Origin: an uncultured Eubacteriales bacterium
GTDB lineage: Bacteria > Bacillota > Clostridia > Oscillospirales > Acutalibacteraceae
DNA: 5,503 nt
Assembly (NCBI GenBank): GCA_948815685.1
Contig: CAQJOC010000072.1
Coordinates: forward strand, 398-5,900
Direction: 5' to 3'
Part shown: positions 4,203 through 5,503 of the stretch, piece by piece
Layout of the letters: each line of letters opens with the position of its first letter
Position numbering within the stretch: the stretch's first letter is position 1
Made by a program: the position numbers and the translations under genes
Notes under the pieces: generated by a model
Databases searched by the model: none
The model's input: the letters and a program-made list of their open reading frames with translations, nothing else
Told to the model about the DNA's origin: nothing

Positions 4203-5503
4203 TTATACAAATCTCCCTTTTAAAGTACGCCCTGATGCATATGTAACTTCCACATTTTTAAATTCGCCTATAAAGTTTTCGACGTTTGTTTCTTCTGGTT
4301 TAATTTCCATTGTAAGGTTATTATCCGTTCTTCCCAGTAAAATATTTTCATTTTCACTTTTAGATTCTATCAAAACCCTAAATATTTTGCCTTTCATATT
4401 TTTATACTCTTTAAAAGAGATTTCCTCTTGTACTTTCAAAAGCTCCATAAGCCACTCTGTTTTTTCTTTTTTTGATATTGGGTCAGGTAAATTGGCCGCA
4501 TAAGTTCCATTTCTCGGAGAATAAATAAAAGTAAAAAGTGAAATGAACTCTACTTCTTTTATTAAAGCAATTGTTTCTTTAAATTCTTCATATTTTTCCC
4601 CGGGAAAGCCAACGATAATATCACTTGACAGTGATAAATTTTTTATTTTTTTCTTAGCATATTTAACTATATCAAGATACTGTTCTTTTGTATATTTGCG
4701 GTTCATTTCTTTTAAAATTCTATTATTTCCGCACTGAACCGGCAAATGAAAATTTTTACAAATATGTTTGCTTTCCGCAATAACATCTATTAACTCTCTA
4801 GTTGCATCTTTAGGATGGGAAGTCATAAATCTGATTCTGTATTCTCCTTGAAAATTATCCACTCTGCGAAGTAGTTCTGCAAAATTTATGTTTTCTTCTA
4901 AATTTTTTCCGTAAGAATTAACATTTTGCCCTAAAAGCATAATTTCTTTGTATCCGTTTTCTAAAAGTTTTTCAACTTCAGAAACAATATCTTCAGATTT
5001 CCTGCTACGTTCTCTACCTCTCACATAAGGGACAATACAGTAAGAACAAAAATTATCGCATCCGTACATAACCGGAACAAAAGCTTTTACTTTTCCGGTT
5101 CTTTTGACAGGAATTCCTTCATAAATTTTTTCATCTTTTTCATTATCAATAAAAATTCTGTTTTTATTCTTAATAACTTTACTTTTAAGCATTTTTAAAA
5201 TGAGTTCGGGAAAACGATTTAAAGAATGCGTTCCAAAAAGTAAATCTACAAACGGATAGCTTTTTTTTATTTTTTTTATCTCATCTTTTTGTTCTGTCAT
5301 ACATCCGCAAACCGCAATAATCATATTAGGATTTTTCTTTTTCAATCTTTTAAGAGCCCCGATATTCCCAAATATTCTGTTTTCCGCATTCTTCCTTATT
5401 GCACAAGTATTTATTACTATTATATTTGCCTTTTCCTCATCCTCGGTTAAAAAATATCCCATATTTTCAAGCATACCACTTAACTTTTCTCCGTCGGAAA
5501 CAT
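4203..5503 (-). CDS. miaB: MiaB, tRNA-2-methylthio-N6-dimethylallyladenosine synthase (5' end outside window)
   Basis: Radical-SAM methylthiotransferase that adds a methylthio group to i6A37 next to the anticodon of tRNAs reading UNN codons; it carries two 4Fe-4S clusters. The frame stays open to the right edge: upstream of the first in-window Met (5474) it reads VSDGEKLSG, which matches the family 'CQMN.SDSEKLAG'. The first cluster Cys and the true start therefore lie just outside. Counting from that Met: N-terminal cluster Cys24 ('INTCAIRKNAE') and Cys58 ('CGCMTEQ'), radical-SAM CX3CX2C at 139/143/146 ('YGCDNFCSYC'), 'VRGRERSR' (151-158), 'LGQNVNSYG' (181-189), and a TRAM RNA-binding domain at about 355-423. 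The 'GQNVNSYG' and 'VPYVRGRERSR' motifs favour MiaB over MtaB or RimO. One oddity is 'HLPVQCGNN' (244-252) where 'HLPVQSGSN' is usual. Confidence 0.96.
   Translation of the reverse strand, partial: VSDGEKLSGMLENMGYFLTEDEEKANIIVINTCAIRKNAENRIFGNIGALKRLKKKNPNMIIAVCGCMTEQKDEIKKIKKSYPFVDLLFGTHSLNRFPELILKMLKSKVIKNKNRIFIDNEKDEKIYEGIPVKRTGKVKAFVPVMYGCDNFCSYCIVPYVRGRERSRKSEDIVSEVEKLLENGYKEIMLLGQNVNSYGKNLEENINFAELLRRVDNFQGEYRIRFMTSHPKDATRELIDVIAESKHICKNFHLPVQCGNNRILKEMNRKYTKEQYLDIVKYAKKKIKNLSLSSDIIVGFPGEKYEEFKETIALIKEVEFISLFTFIYSPRNGTYAANLPDPISKKEKTEWLMELLKVQEEISFKEYKNMKGKIFRVLIESKSENENILLGRTDNNLTMEIKPEETNVENFIGEFKNVEVTYASGRTLKGRFV

Noticed and set aside
4195..4737. Plus-strand ORFs of 102 and 64 codons (4195-4503 and 4543-4737) inside miaB
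   Set aside because: Antisense to conserved MiaB and TRAM domain sequence, Ser/Phe/Ile-rich as expected for reverse reading of Lys/Glu-rich genes.
5472..5474. ATG at 5474 as the miaB start
   Set aside because: The frame continues upstream to the window edge with VSDGEKLSG, which belongs to the conserved MiaB N-terminus. The true start is outside the window.

Overview
This is an AT-rich window (about one third G+C by eye). Every recognisable gene lies on the minus strand and belongs to tRNA biology. Strong GGAGG-type ribosome binding sites, AT-rich codon use, TGA used as a stop, and a gatC-gatA-gatB order with aspS directly upstream suggest a low-GC Bacillota, probably a clostridial or Tissierellia-like anaerobe. 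The genus cannot be fixed from the sequence. The AspRS is unusual for that group because its signature motifs look like the alphaproteobacterial-type enzyme.

In the direction of transcription (right to left), the window starts inside miaB (4203-5503), a tRNA methylthiotransferase whose extreme N-terminus is off the right edge. A gap of about 530 bp follows (3670-4202). It holds a purine-rich degenerate repeat, a weak terminator-like hairpin, a doubtful 61-codon ORF, a 15-bp tandem repeat (3 perfect copies), an orphan sequence resembling an insertion-sequence end, a good sigma-70-type promoter (TTGACA-N17-TAATAT, 3846-3874) and a roughly 170-nt leader with a 7-bp hairpin. No T-box is visible. 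Then come aspS (1921-3669), gatC (1556-1837, or 1846 if the upstream Met is used), gatA (70-1533) and the first 24 codons of gatB (1-73, running off the left edge).

aspS-gatC-gatA-gatB look like one transcription unit: the gaps are short, no hairpins separate the genes, and gatA and gatB overlap by ATGA. The AspRS carries His34 in the 'RDHGG' motif of its anticodon-binding domain, the residue associated with non-discriminating AspRS enzymes. Together the genes therefore read as a two-step tRNA-dependent asparagine route: AspRS charges both tRNAAsp and tRNAAsn with Asp, and GatCAB amidates Asp-tRNAAsn. GatCAB may also serve Glu-tRNAGln. miaB modifies adenosine 37 of tRNAs and has its own gene context upstream.

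No novel multi-gene system is visible. The parts most worth a second look are the AspRS subtype with its operon partners, and the repeat-rich region controlling aspS.
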